Source: Pseudomonadota bacterium
GTDB lineage: Bacteria > Pseudomonadota > Gammaproteobacteria > Xanthomonadales > Rhodanobacteraceae
DNA: 36,427 nt
NCBI GenBank assembly: GCA_018240465.1
Contig: JAFEFS010000010.1
Location: forward strand, 1 to 36,427
Reading direction: 5' to 3'
Shown: in pieces, positions 7,937 to 15,420 of the stretch
Position numbering within the stretch: position 1 is the first letter of the stretch
Layout: each line of letters opens with the position of its first letter
Made by a program: the position numbers and the translations under genes
The notes under the pieces: model-generated
The model's database searches: none
Told to the model about the DNA's origin: nothing
What the model saw: the letters and a program-made list of their open reading frames with translations, nothing else

Positions 7937-9460
7937 ATGGCCAACGACATCCTGCTCGGCAAGAGCCAACTGGCGGGCAGCAAATCGCCGGACGTGTTTC
8001 TGCACGCGAAGTACGGCAACCGCCACGGCATGATCGCGGGTGCGACCGGCACCGGCAAATCGGTGTCGCTGATGGTCATGGCCGAGGGTTTTTCCAAGCT
8101 CGGCGTACCGGTGTTCCTCGCCGACGTCAAAGGCGATCTCGCCGGGTTGTCACAGGCCGCCGTAGTCAACGACAAACTCCAGTCGCGCCTCGACAGGCTC
8201 GGCATCACGAATTTCACCCCGAGCGCGAATCCGGTGATTTTCTGGGACATCTACGGCAAACTCGGCCATCCGGTGCGCGCGACCGTGTCCGAGATGGGCC
8301 CGACCCTGTTCGCGCGCCTGCTCGAACTCAACGACGTGCAGTCCGGCGTGCTCGAAGTCGTGTTCAAGGCCGCCGATGACCACGGCTGGCTGCTGCTCGA
8401 CCTCAAGGACTTGCGCGCGCTGCTCAACTTCGCCGCGGACAAGGCCAACGCCAGGGAACTGTCCGCGCAGTACGGCCTGATCAGCCCGACCTCGATCGCG
8501 GCGATCCAGCGCTCGCTGCTGCAGCTCGAGAATGCCGGCGGCGATGCGTTCTTCGGCGAACCCGCGCTCGACCTCGCCGATTTCATGCGTCAGGACATGT
8601 CCGGGCGCGGCGTAGTCAACATCCTCGCCGCGGATCAACTGATCCTCAAGCCGATGCTGTACTCGACCTTCCTGCTCTGGCTGTTGTCCGAGCTGTTCGA
8701 GAAGCTGCCCGAAGTCGGCGACCTCGACGTACCCAAGCTCGTGTTCTTCTTCGACGAGGCGCACTTGCTGTTCGACGACTGCCCCCCTGCGCTGCAGAAG
8801 CGCGTGGAGCAAGTCGTGCGCCTGATCCGCTCCAAGGGCGTCGGCGTGTACTTTTGCTCGCAGAACCCCGACGATGCGCCCGACGTCGTGCTCGGCCAGC
8901 TCGGCAACCGCGTGCAGCACGCGCTGCGCGCGTTCACGCCGCGCGACCAGAAAGCAGTCACCGCCGCCGCGCAGACGTTCGCGCCGAATCCGGCGCTCGG
9001 CGACATCACCCAGGTCATCGGTCAACTCGGCGTCGGCGAAGCGCTCGTTTCCACCTTGCAGGAAGGCGGCGTGCCGCTGCCGGTCGAGCGCGCGCTGATC
9101 GTGCCGCCGGCCTGCCGCATCGGCACGATCAGCGATGCCGAACGCGCGACGATCCGTTCGCGCTCGCCGGTCGGCGGCAAGTACGACACCACGGTCGATC
9201 GCGAATCAGCATTCGAGATCCTCACCCGGCGCGCCGGCAATCCGGCAGCGCAGCCGGCAGGCAACGGCGACGCCGCGAAAGGCGACGCGCAACCCGGCGT
9301 GATGTCCGGCTGGGGCAAGGCGATCAGCGATGCGATGTTCGGCACGGGGCGTCGTCAGGGCATGATCGAGACCATGGCCAAGTCGGCAATCCGCAGCGGC
9401 GGCGGCCGCCTCGGTACCGTGCTCGTGCGCGGCGTGCTTGGCTCGCTACTGAAGAAATGA
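7937..9460 (+). CDS. HerA/DUF853-family P-loop ATPase (YjgR-like)
   Basis: The 507-residue product matches the bacterial DUF853/YjgR branch of the HerA-FtsK ATPase superfamily. Walker A is GATGTGKS at 35-42, Walker B is LVFFFDEAHLLF at 268-279, and FCSQNP (307-311) fits the sensor strand. Family members are predicted hexameric DNA- or protein-translocating ATPases; the YjgR branch has no settled role. Residues 434-455 form a low-complexity spacer before a small conserved C-terminal module ending LGSLLKK. The ATG at 7937 is preceded by GGGG 8 nt upstream; the 21 codons before it are not conserved-looking. It stands alone, divergent from the transglycosylase, with no nuclease partner (NurA-like) nearby, which argues against an archaeal-type HerA-NurA resection or defence pair. 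Confidence 0.88.
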   Translation: MANDILLGKSQLAGSKSPDVFLHAKYGNRHGMIAGATGTGKSVSLMVMAEGFSKLGVPVFLADVKGDLAGLSQAAVVNDKLQSRLDRLGITNFTPSANPVIFWDIYGKLGHPVRATVSEMGPTLFARLLELNDVQSGVLEVVFKAADDHGWLLLDLKDLRALLNFAADKANARELSAQYGLISPTSIAAIQRSLLQLENAGGDAFFGEPALDLADFMRQDMSGRGVVNILAADQLILKPMLYSTFLLWLLSELFEKLPEVGDLDVPKLVFFFDEAHLLFDDCPPALQKRVEQVVRLIRSKGVGVYFCSQNPDDAPDVVLGQLGNRVQHALRAFTPRDQKAVTAAAQTFAPNPALGDITQVIGQLGVGEALVSTLQEGGVPLPVERALIVPPACRIGTISDAERATIRSRSPVGGKYDTTVDRESAFEILTRRAGNPAAQPAGNGDAAKGDAQPGVMSGWGKAISDAMFGTGRRQGMIETMAKSAIRSGGGRLGTVLVRGVLGSLLKK

Positions 9461-9499
9461 CCGTGCTTGTCCGATCCGTTGCCGAAAGCACAAGAGCCT

Positions 9500-9566
9500 G
9501 GATCGCGAAGCACGCGGAGAAAGGCTCCAGATCGATGTTTTTCATGCTTCGTGTTCTTCGTGGTCC
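9500..9566. repeat. Degenerate inverted repeat with CACGAAG phrases
   Basis: The left arm 9500-9519 and the reverse complement of 9547-9566 match at 15 of 20 positions, and all but one of the differences are transitions. The right arm read on the minus strand contains CCACGAAGAACACGAAG, a phrase type seen in degenerate intergenic repeats of many proteobacteria. The rest of the gap 9461-9670 also contains TTTTCATCCGCGG (9572-9584) and shows no gene. Confidence 0.5.
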
Positions 9567-9670
9567 GATCTTTTCATCCGCGGATTGCCGATTGGTCGTA
9601 TACGTATGGAAATAGCCACGACCGCAACAGCCGTTGACGCGCGCGCCACAGCATCGGCCACGGCGCGCCC

Positions 9671-10171
9671 ATGAGCCGCTGGCGCCCGCCGCAGGCGGCC
9701 TCGACCGCGATCATCACCGCGGACGGACAAGCGCGGCTCAAGGCCGAACTCGACGAACTCTGGCGCCTGCGCCGGCCGGAAGTGGTCAAGGCGCTCGCCG
9801 CCGCCGCCGCCGAAGGCGATCGCTCGGAGAACGCCGAATATACCTATCGCAAGAAGCAGCTCGGTGAGATCGACCGGCGCGTGCGCTACCTTTCCAAACG
9901 CCTGCCTGCACTGAAGGTTGCCGACGCCCCGTCCACCGACCGCGGCGCGGTCTTCTTCGGCGCCTGGTTCGCGATCGAGGACGAGGACGGTGGCACGCAA
10001 CGCCTGCGCATCGTTGGCCCGGACGAGACCGACGCACCGAAAGGCTGGATCAGCATCGACTCTCCGCTCGCGCGCGCGGCGCTGAAGAAGCGCGTCAGCG
10101 ACGAATTCGAGGCGCCGCTGCCGTCGGGCAGCAAACGTTTCGTCGTGACCGAAATCAGTTACACGGGATAG
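9671..10171 (+). CDS. greB: Transcription elongation factor GreB
   Basis: Gre factors insert a coiled coil into the RNA polymerase secondary channel and stimulate cleavage of backtracked RNA. The 166-residue product has the N-terminal coiled coil (about 15-85) with the acidic tip [12 protein letters not shown], where D50 and E53 correspond to the metal-coordinating pair. A C-terminal FKBP-like domain follows (about 90-166) with [14 protein letters not shown]. The [18 protein letters not shown] segment with basic residues favours GreB over GreA. Start at ATG 9671; no clear Shine-Dalgarno. It converges on the kinase gene, with stops 36 nt apart and no obvious terminator between them. Confidence 0.93.
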   Translation: MSRWRPPQAASTAIITADGQARLKAELDELWRLRRPEVVKALAAAAAEGDRSENAEYTYRKKQLGEIDRRVRYLSKRLPALKVADAPSTDRGAVFFGAWFAIEDEDGGTQRLRIVGPDETDAPKGWISIDSPLARAALKKRVSDEFEAPLPSGSKRFVVTEISYTG

Positions 10172-10207
10172 CGTCTGCGCGGACAGGACGCGCCCGCTCG
10201 CGACGAA

Positions 10208-13048
10208 TCAGCCCGGGGCATGAGGCGGTGTGGCCTCGATCGCGGCGAGATCTTCGCGCACGCGATCGATCAACCGCTGCGCCGGCCGTTCGGTGGCCGC
10301 CACATCGGCGAGCGCTCGCTGCAGCAGCGTAGCGGCCTCGACACGATTCGCCTGCGCCGCCTCCTTCAGTGTTTCCGCAACGATCGCGCTCCCTTCTCCG
10401 TACAGCGTGATCGATTGCGCCAGTGCGAGACGCCATTGCGCTTCGGCGTCCCCGGCGCTCGCCCGCGCACCGAGCAGACGCGCCAGCGCACGATGGCTGT
10501 CAAACGCAAGCGAACTCAACGGCCGGCCCTGCGTTTCCAGGGTGGCGAGTACTTCGCGCCAGAGCGTTTCGCTGGCGTCGCCATGCTCGGCTTCGGCCAG
10601 CCAGGACAGAATTTCCGGCAACTCCGCGAGCTGGTGTTTTCGCGCACTTTCGACGGCGTCGCGCAACAGCGCGGCAGCGCTCGCATCGCCGCGCAACCAG
10701 GCCGCGCGCGCCATGCCCGCACGCAAGGCCAAGCCGCGCGGATCGTCCGCGCCGACGTAGGCCTTCAGCGCCTCGGCAAATACCGGCAGCGCCGCCTTGG
10801 GCTGTTTCGCATCAAGATAGGCACGGCCCAGCTCCGCGGCATTCGCAGCGCGCCGGAATGCGTTGCCGAATCTGGGGTCGGCGAGCAGGGCATCGGCCTG
10901 CGCCAGCGTGGCGATCGCGGCGTGGGCCTGGCGCGCCTCGCGCTGCACCTTGCCGAGCTTGGTCAGGCTGTCGGCAAGATCGCCGCTGACGCCGAACAGG
11001 CGCCGCGTACGCGCGACGAGACGCTCGGCAAGACTCACGGCCGCTTCGGGCCTGCCGCGTTTCGCAGCGACGACGAGCTGGTCGGCAAGGATTTCCGTGC
11101 GCAGCGGGGCGGTCACCGGCATCATCGCAACGTTGATCGCGTAGACATGTTCGAGCGCGGTCTGCGCCGCGGCGTAGTGCCCGACCAGCAGTGCCGCCTC
11201 GAACGCGTGCCAACGCGCCTGCGCCGTGCGCACAGAAACTTCGCCGTAAAACGCGGCGGTGCGCGCGGGTATCGCTTGCTCCAGACGATCGTAGTCGAGC
11301 AGATCGCCGGCGGAGCGCGCGAGCAGTGCGCGCGCATCCTCGATCGCTATGCGGCGTGCTTCGTCTCCCGGCACAACGGCGGAGGCATTCTCCAGCACCC
11401 GCCGCGCCGTGGCGTAGTCGCCGGTGGAAATCAGGCTGAAGAACCATTCCATGCGCGCATCGTGCAGATCGGCGGGGGCCGCGGAAGGCATCTTTTCCAG
11501 CTCGGCCACTGCCTTCTGCCCCGCCTTGGCGGAATCGCGCACATCACCGGCCACGCGGAACAAGCGCCCAAGCGTACGGTACATCTTGACCTTGGCCGGG
11601 GGCTGGCCTTGCAGTTCGACGTCGATACGATCGAGCGCGGACTCCGCAAGGTCCAGAACATTGGGTGGATGGCCGCCATTGCGCCATGGCTCGGCCTGGG
11701 TGAACGCATGGATCATGAATTCCTGCACCGCACTGGCCGTAGCCGCTTCAGTCGCGGCGCGAGCTGCCTGCCGGCGGGCGATGCCGGCCTGCCACAGGCT
11801 GAACGCGGTGGCCACCACGAGCGCGATCGTGACGGTCGCAGCCAGAGCCACGCCGATCCGGTGACGCTGCAGGAATTTGCGCAGACGATATGCGGTACCG
11901 GTGCCACGCGCCTTGACCGGCCGGCCTTCGAGATGGCTGCAGAGGTCGGCCTTCAGCGCTTCAGCCGACGCGTAGCGGCGCTCGGGTTCCTTGGCCATGG
12001 CGGTTTGCAACACGTGGTCGAGATCGCCGCGCAACGATCTGCCGCGCATCCTGCGCTGCCTGGCGGAGCCGGGCCCCGCCCGTTCCGCCAACGAACTCGC
12101 GGTCATCGGCTCGGTGTGCAGGATGGCTTGCTCCAGCGACTCGTTGCGGCGCAATCGGTACGGATTGCAACCGGTGAGCAATTCATAGAGAACGACGCCG
12201 AGCGCGTAAACGTCGGTGGCGGTGGTGACGTTGCCGCCGAGGAGTTGCTCCGGCGCCGCGTAGTTCGGAGTGAAAAATTGCAGGCCCGCACCGGTCGCGT
12301 TGCCGCCGCTGCTCCCTTCGAGCACTTTGGCAATGCCGAAATCGAGCAGTTTGGGGATGCCGTCGTCATCGACCAGGATATTCGACGGCTTGATGTCGCG
12401 GTGCACGACGAGGTTGCGATGCGCGTACTGCACCGCGTCGCAGACCTGCGCGAACAACGCGAGCGTCGCAGCAACATCGAGCCGGTTCTCCACCACGTAA
12501 TCGGTGATCGGCACGCCGTCGACGTACTCCATCACGTAGAACGGGATATTGGCCTCGCCAACTCCGCCATCGAGCAGGCGCGCGATGTTGGGGTGCTGCA
12601 GGCGTGCGAGAATTTGCCGCTCCTGACGAAATCGCCGGATCAGGCCCGGCGTCGGCAACGACACCAGCTTCAGTGCGACGAGTTGCTCGAATTCGCCATC
12701 GCTGCGTTCGGCCAGGTGCACCTCGCCCATGCCGCCGCGAGCGATCAGCAGAAGCAGGCGATACGGGCCGAATCGGCGCATGCCTGCGTCGCGGCCATCG
12801 TCCTCGCCGGCGATCCACGCCTGCACGCCCGCAAACGGTGGATCGGGCGCTGACAGGCCGCTCGACCGCGTCGGCTCATCCTCTTGCAGTGCGTCACGCA
12901 AACGCGCGAGCAAGTCGGAGCGGTCGGCACACCGCCCGACGAGAAAGCTTTCCCGTTCGGACGCCGGCAAGGCGCGCGCTGCGCCGAGCAGCATCGCAAA
13001 TTTGCGCGGACTGTCCGGTTCGCCGAAATGGTCGGTGTACGAACTCAT
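10208..13048 (-). CDS. Membrane Ser/Thr protein kinase with periplasmic helical-repeat domain
   Basis: This 946-residue protein is a Hanks-type kinase. A short N-terminal region (1-90) carries the LPASERESFLVGRCADRSD pattern common upstream of such kinases in proteobacteria. The kinase domain spans about 95-375: glycine loop ARGGMGEV (103-110), ATP lysine K127 in VALK, catalytic HRD 216-218, DFG 236-238 and APE 265-267, all intact. One membrane span lies at about 398-418. The C-terminal 520 residues are alanine-rich helical repeats resembling TPR, expected in the periplasm, so this is a candidate transmembrane sensor kinase. ATG 13048 is preferred over a TTG at 13093. The upstream DUF3025 gene ends 41 nt before. 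Such kinases often sit with an ECF sigma factor; none is in the window. Confidence 0.9.
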   Translation of the reverse strand: MSSYTDHFGEPDSPRKFAMLLGAARALPASERESFLVGRCADRSDLLARLRDALQEDEPTRSSGLSAPDPPFAGVQAWIAGEDDGRDAGMRRFGPYRLLLLIARGGMGEVHLAERSDGEFEQLVALKLVSLPTPGLIRRFRQERQILARLQHPNIARLLDGGVGEANIPFYVMEYVDGVPITDYVVENRLDVAATLALFAQVCDAVQYAHRNLVVHRDIKPSNILVDDDGIPKLLDFGIAKVLEGSSGGNATGAGLQFFTPNYAAPEQLLGGNVTTATDVYALGVVLYELLTGCNPYRLRRNESLEQAILHTEPMTASSLAERAGPGSARQRRMRGRSLRGDLDHVLQTAMAKEPERRYASAEALKADLCSHLEGRPVKARGTGTAYRLRKFLQRHRIGVALAATVTIALVVATAFSLWQAGIARRQAARAATEAATASAVQEFMIHAFTQAEPWRNGGHPPNVLDLAESALDRIDVELQGQPPAKVKMYRTLGRLFRVAGDVRDSAKAGQKAVAELEKMPSAAPADLHDARMEWFFSLISTGDYATARRVLENASAVVPGDEARRIAIEDARALLARSAGDLLDYDRLEQAIPARTAAFYGEVSVRTAQARWHAFEAALLVGHYAAAQTALEHVYAINVAMMPVTAPLRTEILADQLVVAAKRGRPEAAVSLAERLVARTRRLFGVSGDLADSLTKLGKVQREARQAHAAIATLAQADALLADPRFGNAFRRAANAAELGRAYLDAKQPKAALPVFAEALKAYVGADDPRGLALRAGMARAAWLRGDASAAALLRDAVESARKHQLAELPEILSWLAEAEHGDASETLWREVLATLETQGRPLSSLAFDSHRALARLLGARASAGDAEAQWRLALAQSITLYGEGSAIVAETLKEAAQANRVEAATLLQRALADVAATERPAQRLIDRVREDLAAIEATPPHAPG

Positions 13049-13089
13049 GCGGGCATCCGCGTGCGAGGCGCGACCATGATATCGCGCGT

Positions 13090-13905
13090 TCAACCGCAGC
13101 GCATGGCTGGCGGATAGGATCGCCCGGCGCGACAGGCACGAAAACAGGGGGTGACCGCATAAAACGATTCATCTTCGTTGCCGGCGTGCCATCCCGGAAT
13201 GCCGGACAGCGGCAGCGGGCGCAGCTCCAGCGGATCGTTGAGCAGCTTGCCGGCATCGATCGCGAGCGCCAGGCGCTCCGGCATGTCCGCGCACGGCGCG
13301 ATCGCGATGGCTTTGCCGACCAGCAGTTGCGCTGGCTGCAGCGCATGCTCGAGCAGTGCGTGGCCGAACACGTCGACGCGGATGCGGCCGTCGCTCCACG
13401 CGGCCCGCTCGCGCCAGAACAGGCCATGCCAGTCGTGCGCGTTCCACGACGCGAGCAGCGCGGGGTCGTCGATCTGCACGATCACGCCGGCTTCGTCGAA
13501 ATGGGTCAGCGCACACTGCGCGCGCGTGCGCTGGCGCGGGCCGACCGCCACGATCCCGGCCAACTGGCGCGCGTTGAGCGCCTGCTTGATCGTAGGATAG
13601 CGCAGCCAGATCAGCGCATTGAGCAGGTCGTGCCAGTTCCCGGGCCGGGTCGCGATTTCGCCGCGCGTACCGATGCGCTCCTCGTAATGCAGGCCGTCGC
13701 GCAGCAGTTCGGCGCTTTGCTCGATGAAATGCGGCAAAGTATTCTTTTGGACATTGTGCAGTTTTCCACGCAATGCGTCGATCTCTGCGACCGCGGGCCA
13801 CGACGGCGAGCGCAGCAGCGCGCCGAATTCTTCCCAGAACATCAACGGCGGCCGGTCGAACACGGTCGCGTCGACCGCCGCGCGCGCCGGAGCAACGAAA
13901 CGCAC
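13090..13905 (-). CDS. DUF3025 family protein
   Basis: The 271-residue product carries the DUF3025 signature around residues 85-115: RPGNWHDLLNALIWLRYP followed by KQALNARQL. The family is widespread in beta- and gammaproteobacteria with no established biochemical role. There is no signal peptide or membrane span, so it is probably cytoplasmic. Conserved histidine, aspartate and tryptophan residues (NWHD; HDWHGLFWRERAAW near 155-170) suggest an enzyme, but that is only an impression. The GTG at 13905 lies 7 nt after the rimO stop (13913), pointing to co-transcription; the kinase gene follows 41 nt downstream. Confidence 0.8.
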   Translation of the reverse strand: MRFVAPARAAVDATVFDRPPLMFWEEFGALLRSPSWPAVAEIDALRGKLHNVQKNTLPHFIEQSAELLRDGLHYEERIGTRGEIATRPGNWHDLLNALIWLRYPTIKQALNARQLAGIVAVGPRQRTRAQCALTHFDEAGVIVQIDDPALLASWNAHDWHGLFWRERAAWSDGRIRVDVFGHALLEHALQPAQLLVGKAIAIAPCADMPERLALAIDAGKLLNDPLELRPLPLSGIPGWHAGNEDESFYAVTPCFRACRAGRSYPPAMRCG

Positions 13906-13912
13906 GACGCCG

Positions 13913-15262
13913 TCAAGCCGCCAGGCGGCCGCTCAAATCGTGCTCGTCCGCCGCCTCGACGAGAACGTCGACGAACTGCCCCGGCTTGAGCTTGTGCCCA
14001 TCCAGGACATGCAGCAGGCCGTCGATCTCGGGCGCATCGGCCGCAGTGCGTGCGACCGCGCCGTCCTTGCCGACATGGTCGACCAGCGCCTTCAGCGTCG
14101 TGCCGATCTTGCGCTGCAAGCGTGCCGCGCTGATTTGCGCCTGCCGGGCCATGAAGCGCTCGAGACGCTCCTGCTTTACCTCCTCGCGCACCGCGCCGGG
14201 CAATGCGTTGGCTTTGGCGCCGTCGACCGGCGAGTAGGCGAACGCGCCGACGCGATCGAGCTGGGCGGCATCGAGGAAATCGAGCAGTTCCTCGAACTCG
14301 GCCTCGGTCTCGCCGGGAAAGCCGACGATGAACGTGCTGCGCAAGGTGATCTGCGGACACGCCTTGCGCCACGCCAGTACGCGCTCCAGCGTCTTCGCGC
14401 TCGCCGCCGGGCGCTTCATCAGCTTGAGGATGCGCGCGCTGGAATGCTGGAACGGAATATCGAGGTACGGCAGGATTTTCCGTTCCGTCATCAGTTCGAT
14501 CACTTCGTCCACGTGCGGATACGGGTAGACGTAGTGCAGGCGCACCCAGGCGCCGAGCTCGCCGAGCGCAGCGCACAATTCGGTCATGCGCGTGCGCACT
14601 TTCCCATTTTTCCACTCGCGTTCGGCGTATTTGAGATCCACCCCGTAGGCGCTGGTGTCCTGCGAAATCACGAGAAGCTCACGCACGCCGTTCTTCACGA
14701 GCCGTTCGGCCTCGAGGAGCACTTCGTCGACCGGGCGCGAGACCAGATCGCCGCGCATCGAGGGGATGATGCAGAAGGTGCATCTATGGTTGCAGCCTTC
14801 GGAAATCTTCAGGTAGGCGTAGTGCTTCGGCGTCAGCTTCACGCCGACGTCGTCGTTCGTCGCGCCGCGCTTGCGTCTGGCCGGCAGCAGGTCGAGGTGC
14901 GGATCGTGCTTCGGCGGGAGCTGCGCGTGCACCGCGTTCATCACGCTGGCGTAGTCCTGCGGCCCGCTGATCGCGAGCACGTCGGGATGCGCCTCGCGGA
15001 TCACCTCGGCGCGCTTGCCCAGGCAACCGGTGACGATGACCTTGCCGTTCTCTTCCAGTGCCTCGCCGATCGCGTCCAGCGATTCCCGCACGGCGGCGTC
15101 GATGAAGCCGCAGGTGTTGACCACGACCACGTCCGCCGCGTCGTAACTCGGCACGATCTCGTAGCCCTCCACGCGCAGCTGGGTGAGGATGCGCTCGGAA
15201 TCGACCAATGCCTTGGGGCAGCCCAAACTGACGAAACCGACTTTCTGTGTATTCGAAGGCAT
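13913..15262 (-). CDS. rimO: Ribosomal protein S12 methylthiotransferase
   Basis: RimO is a radical-SAM enzyme that attaches a methylthio group to the beta-carbon of a conserved aspartate of ribosomal protein S12. The 449-residue product has the three-part layout. The N-terminal UPF0004 domain binds the auxiliary 4Fe-4S cluster through C15 (SLGC), C51 (NTCGF) and C80 (TGC). The radical-SAM core has C157-x3-C161-x2-C164 in [10 protein letters not shown], and a C-terminal TRAM domain covers about 385-449. The [11 protein letters not shown] opening is typical of RimO rather than MiaB. ATG 15262 is chosen; a GTG at 15274 adds four residues in frame. A TATAAT at 15296-15291 fits a promoter with a 5' leader of about 20 nt. 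It heads a likely rimO-DUF3025-kinase operon. Confidence 0.96.
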   Translation of the reverse strand: MPSNTQKVGFVSLGCPKALVDSERILTQLRVEGYEIVPSYDAADVVVVNTCGFIDAAVRESLDAIGEALEENGKVIVTGCLGKRAEVIREAHPDVLAISGPQDYASVMNAVHAQLPPKHDPHLDLLPARRKRGATNDDVGVKLTPKHYAYLKISEGCNHRCTFCIIPSMRGDLVSRPVDEVLLEAERLVKNGVRELLVISQDTSAYGVDLKYAEREWKNGKVRTRMTELCAALGELGAWVRLHYVYPYPHVDEVIELMTERKILPYLDIPFQHSSARILKLMKRPAASAKTLERVLAWRKACPQITLRSTFIVGFPGETEAEFEELLDFLDAAQLDRVGAFAYSPVDGAKANALPGAVREEVKQERLERFMARQAQISAARLQRKIGTTLKALVDHVGKDGAVARTAADAPEIDGLLHVLDGHKLKPGQFVDVLVEAADEHDLSGRLAA

Positions 15263-15290
15263 GAACTTGATCACATTCTGAAACTCGGGA

Positions 15291-15298
15291 ATTATACT
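15291..15298. promoter_or_regulatory. Overlapping divergent -10 elements (rimO / diguanylate cyclase)
   Basis: ATTATACT at 15291-15298 reads TATACT on the plus strand (15293-15298) and TATAAT on the minus strand (15296-15291). The minus-strand hexamer is well placed for rimO. The plus-strand hexamer would give the diguanylate cyclase gene a leader of about 115 nt. No consensus -35 is visible at 17 nt for either. Such symmetric -10 sequences can fire in both directions; that is inferred here. Confidence 0.5.
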
Positions 15299-15357
15299 TC
15301 AGACGACATTTCGCCCCGGTGGGCATGCGGTGCCCGGGACGACCCGGCCGGATTGGC

Positions 15358-15400
15358 TGCAGGAGCCCTCTCCGTGCGTTCGGTGGCATACGCTCCTGCA
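15358..15400 (+). promoter_or_regulatory. Hairpin in the 5' leader of the diguanylate cyclase gene
   Basis: TGCAGGAGC at 15358-15366 and GCTCCTGCA at 15392-15400 are perfect 9-bp complements around a 25-nt loop. A smaller hairpin lies just upstream (GGGCA/TGCCC within about 15321-15335). Both would be transcribed if the 15293-15298 promoter is used. The large stem ends about 20 nt before the ATG at 15421. No known riboswitch class is recognisable. Confidence 0.35.
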
Positions 15401-15420
15401 CAGGCTCAGGGCAATCGCGA

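Noticed and set aside
7937..9460. HerA-like ATPase as part of a defence system or HerA-NurA pair
   Set aside because: No nuclease, Sir2 or other defence gene is adjacent, and the sequence matches the housekeeping-like DUF853/YjgR branch.
10220..12853. 877-codon plus-strand open frame
   Set aside because: Antisense shadow of the Ser/Thr kinase in GC-rich DNA; the translation is rich in R, A, G and Q with no motif, while the minus strand has complete kinase motifs.
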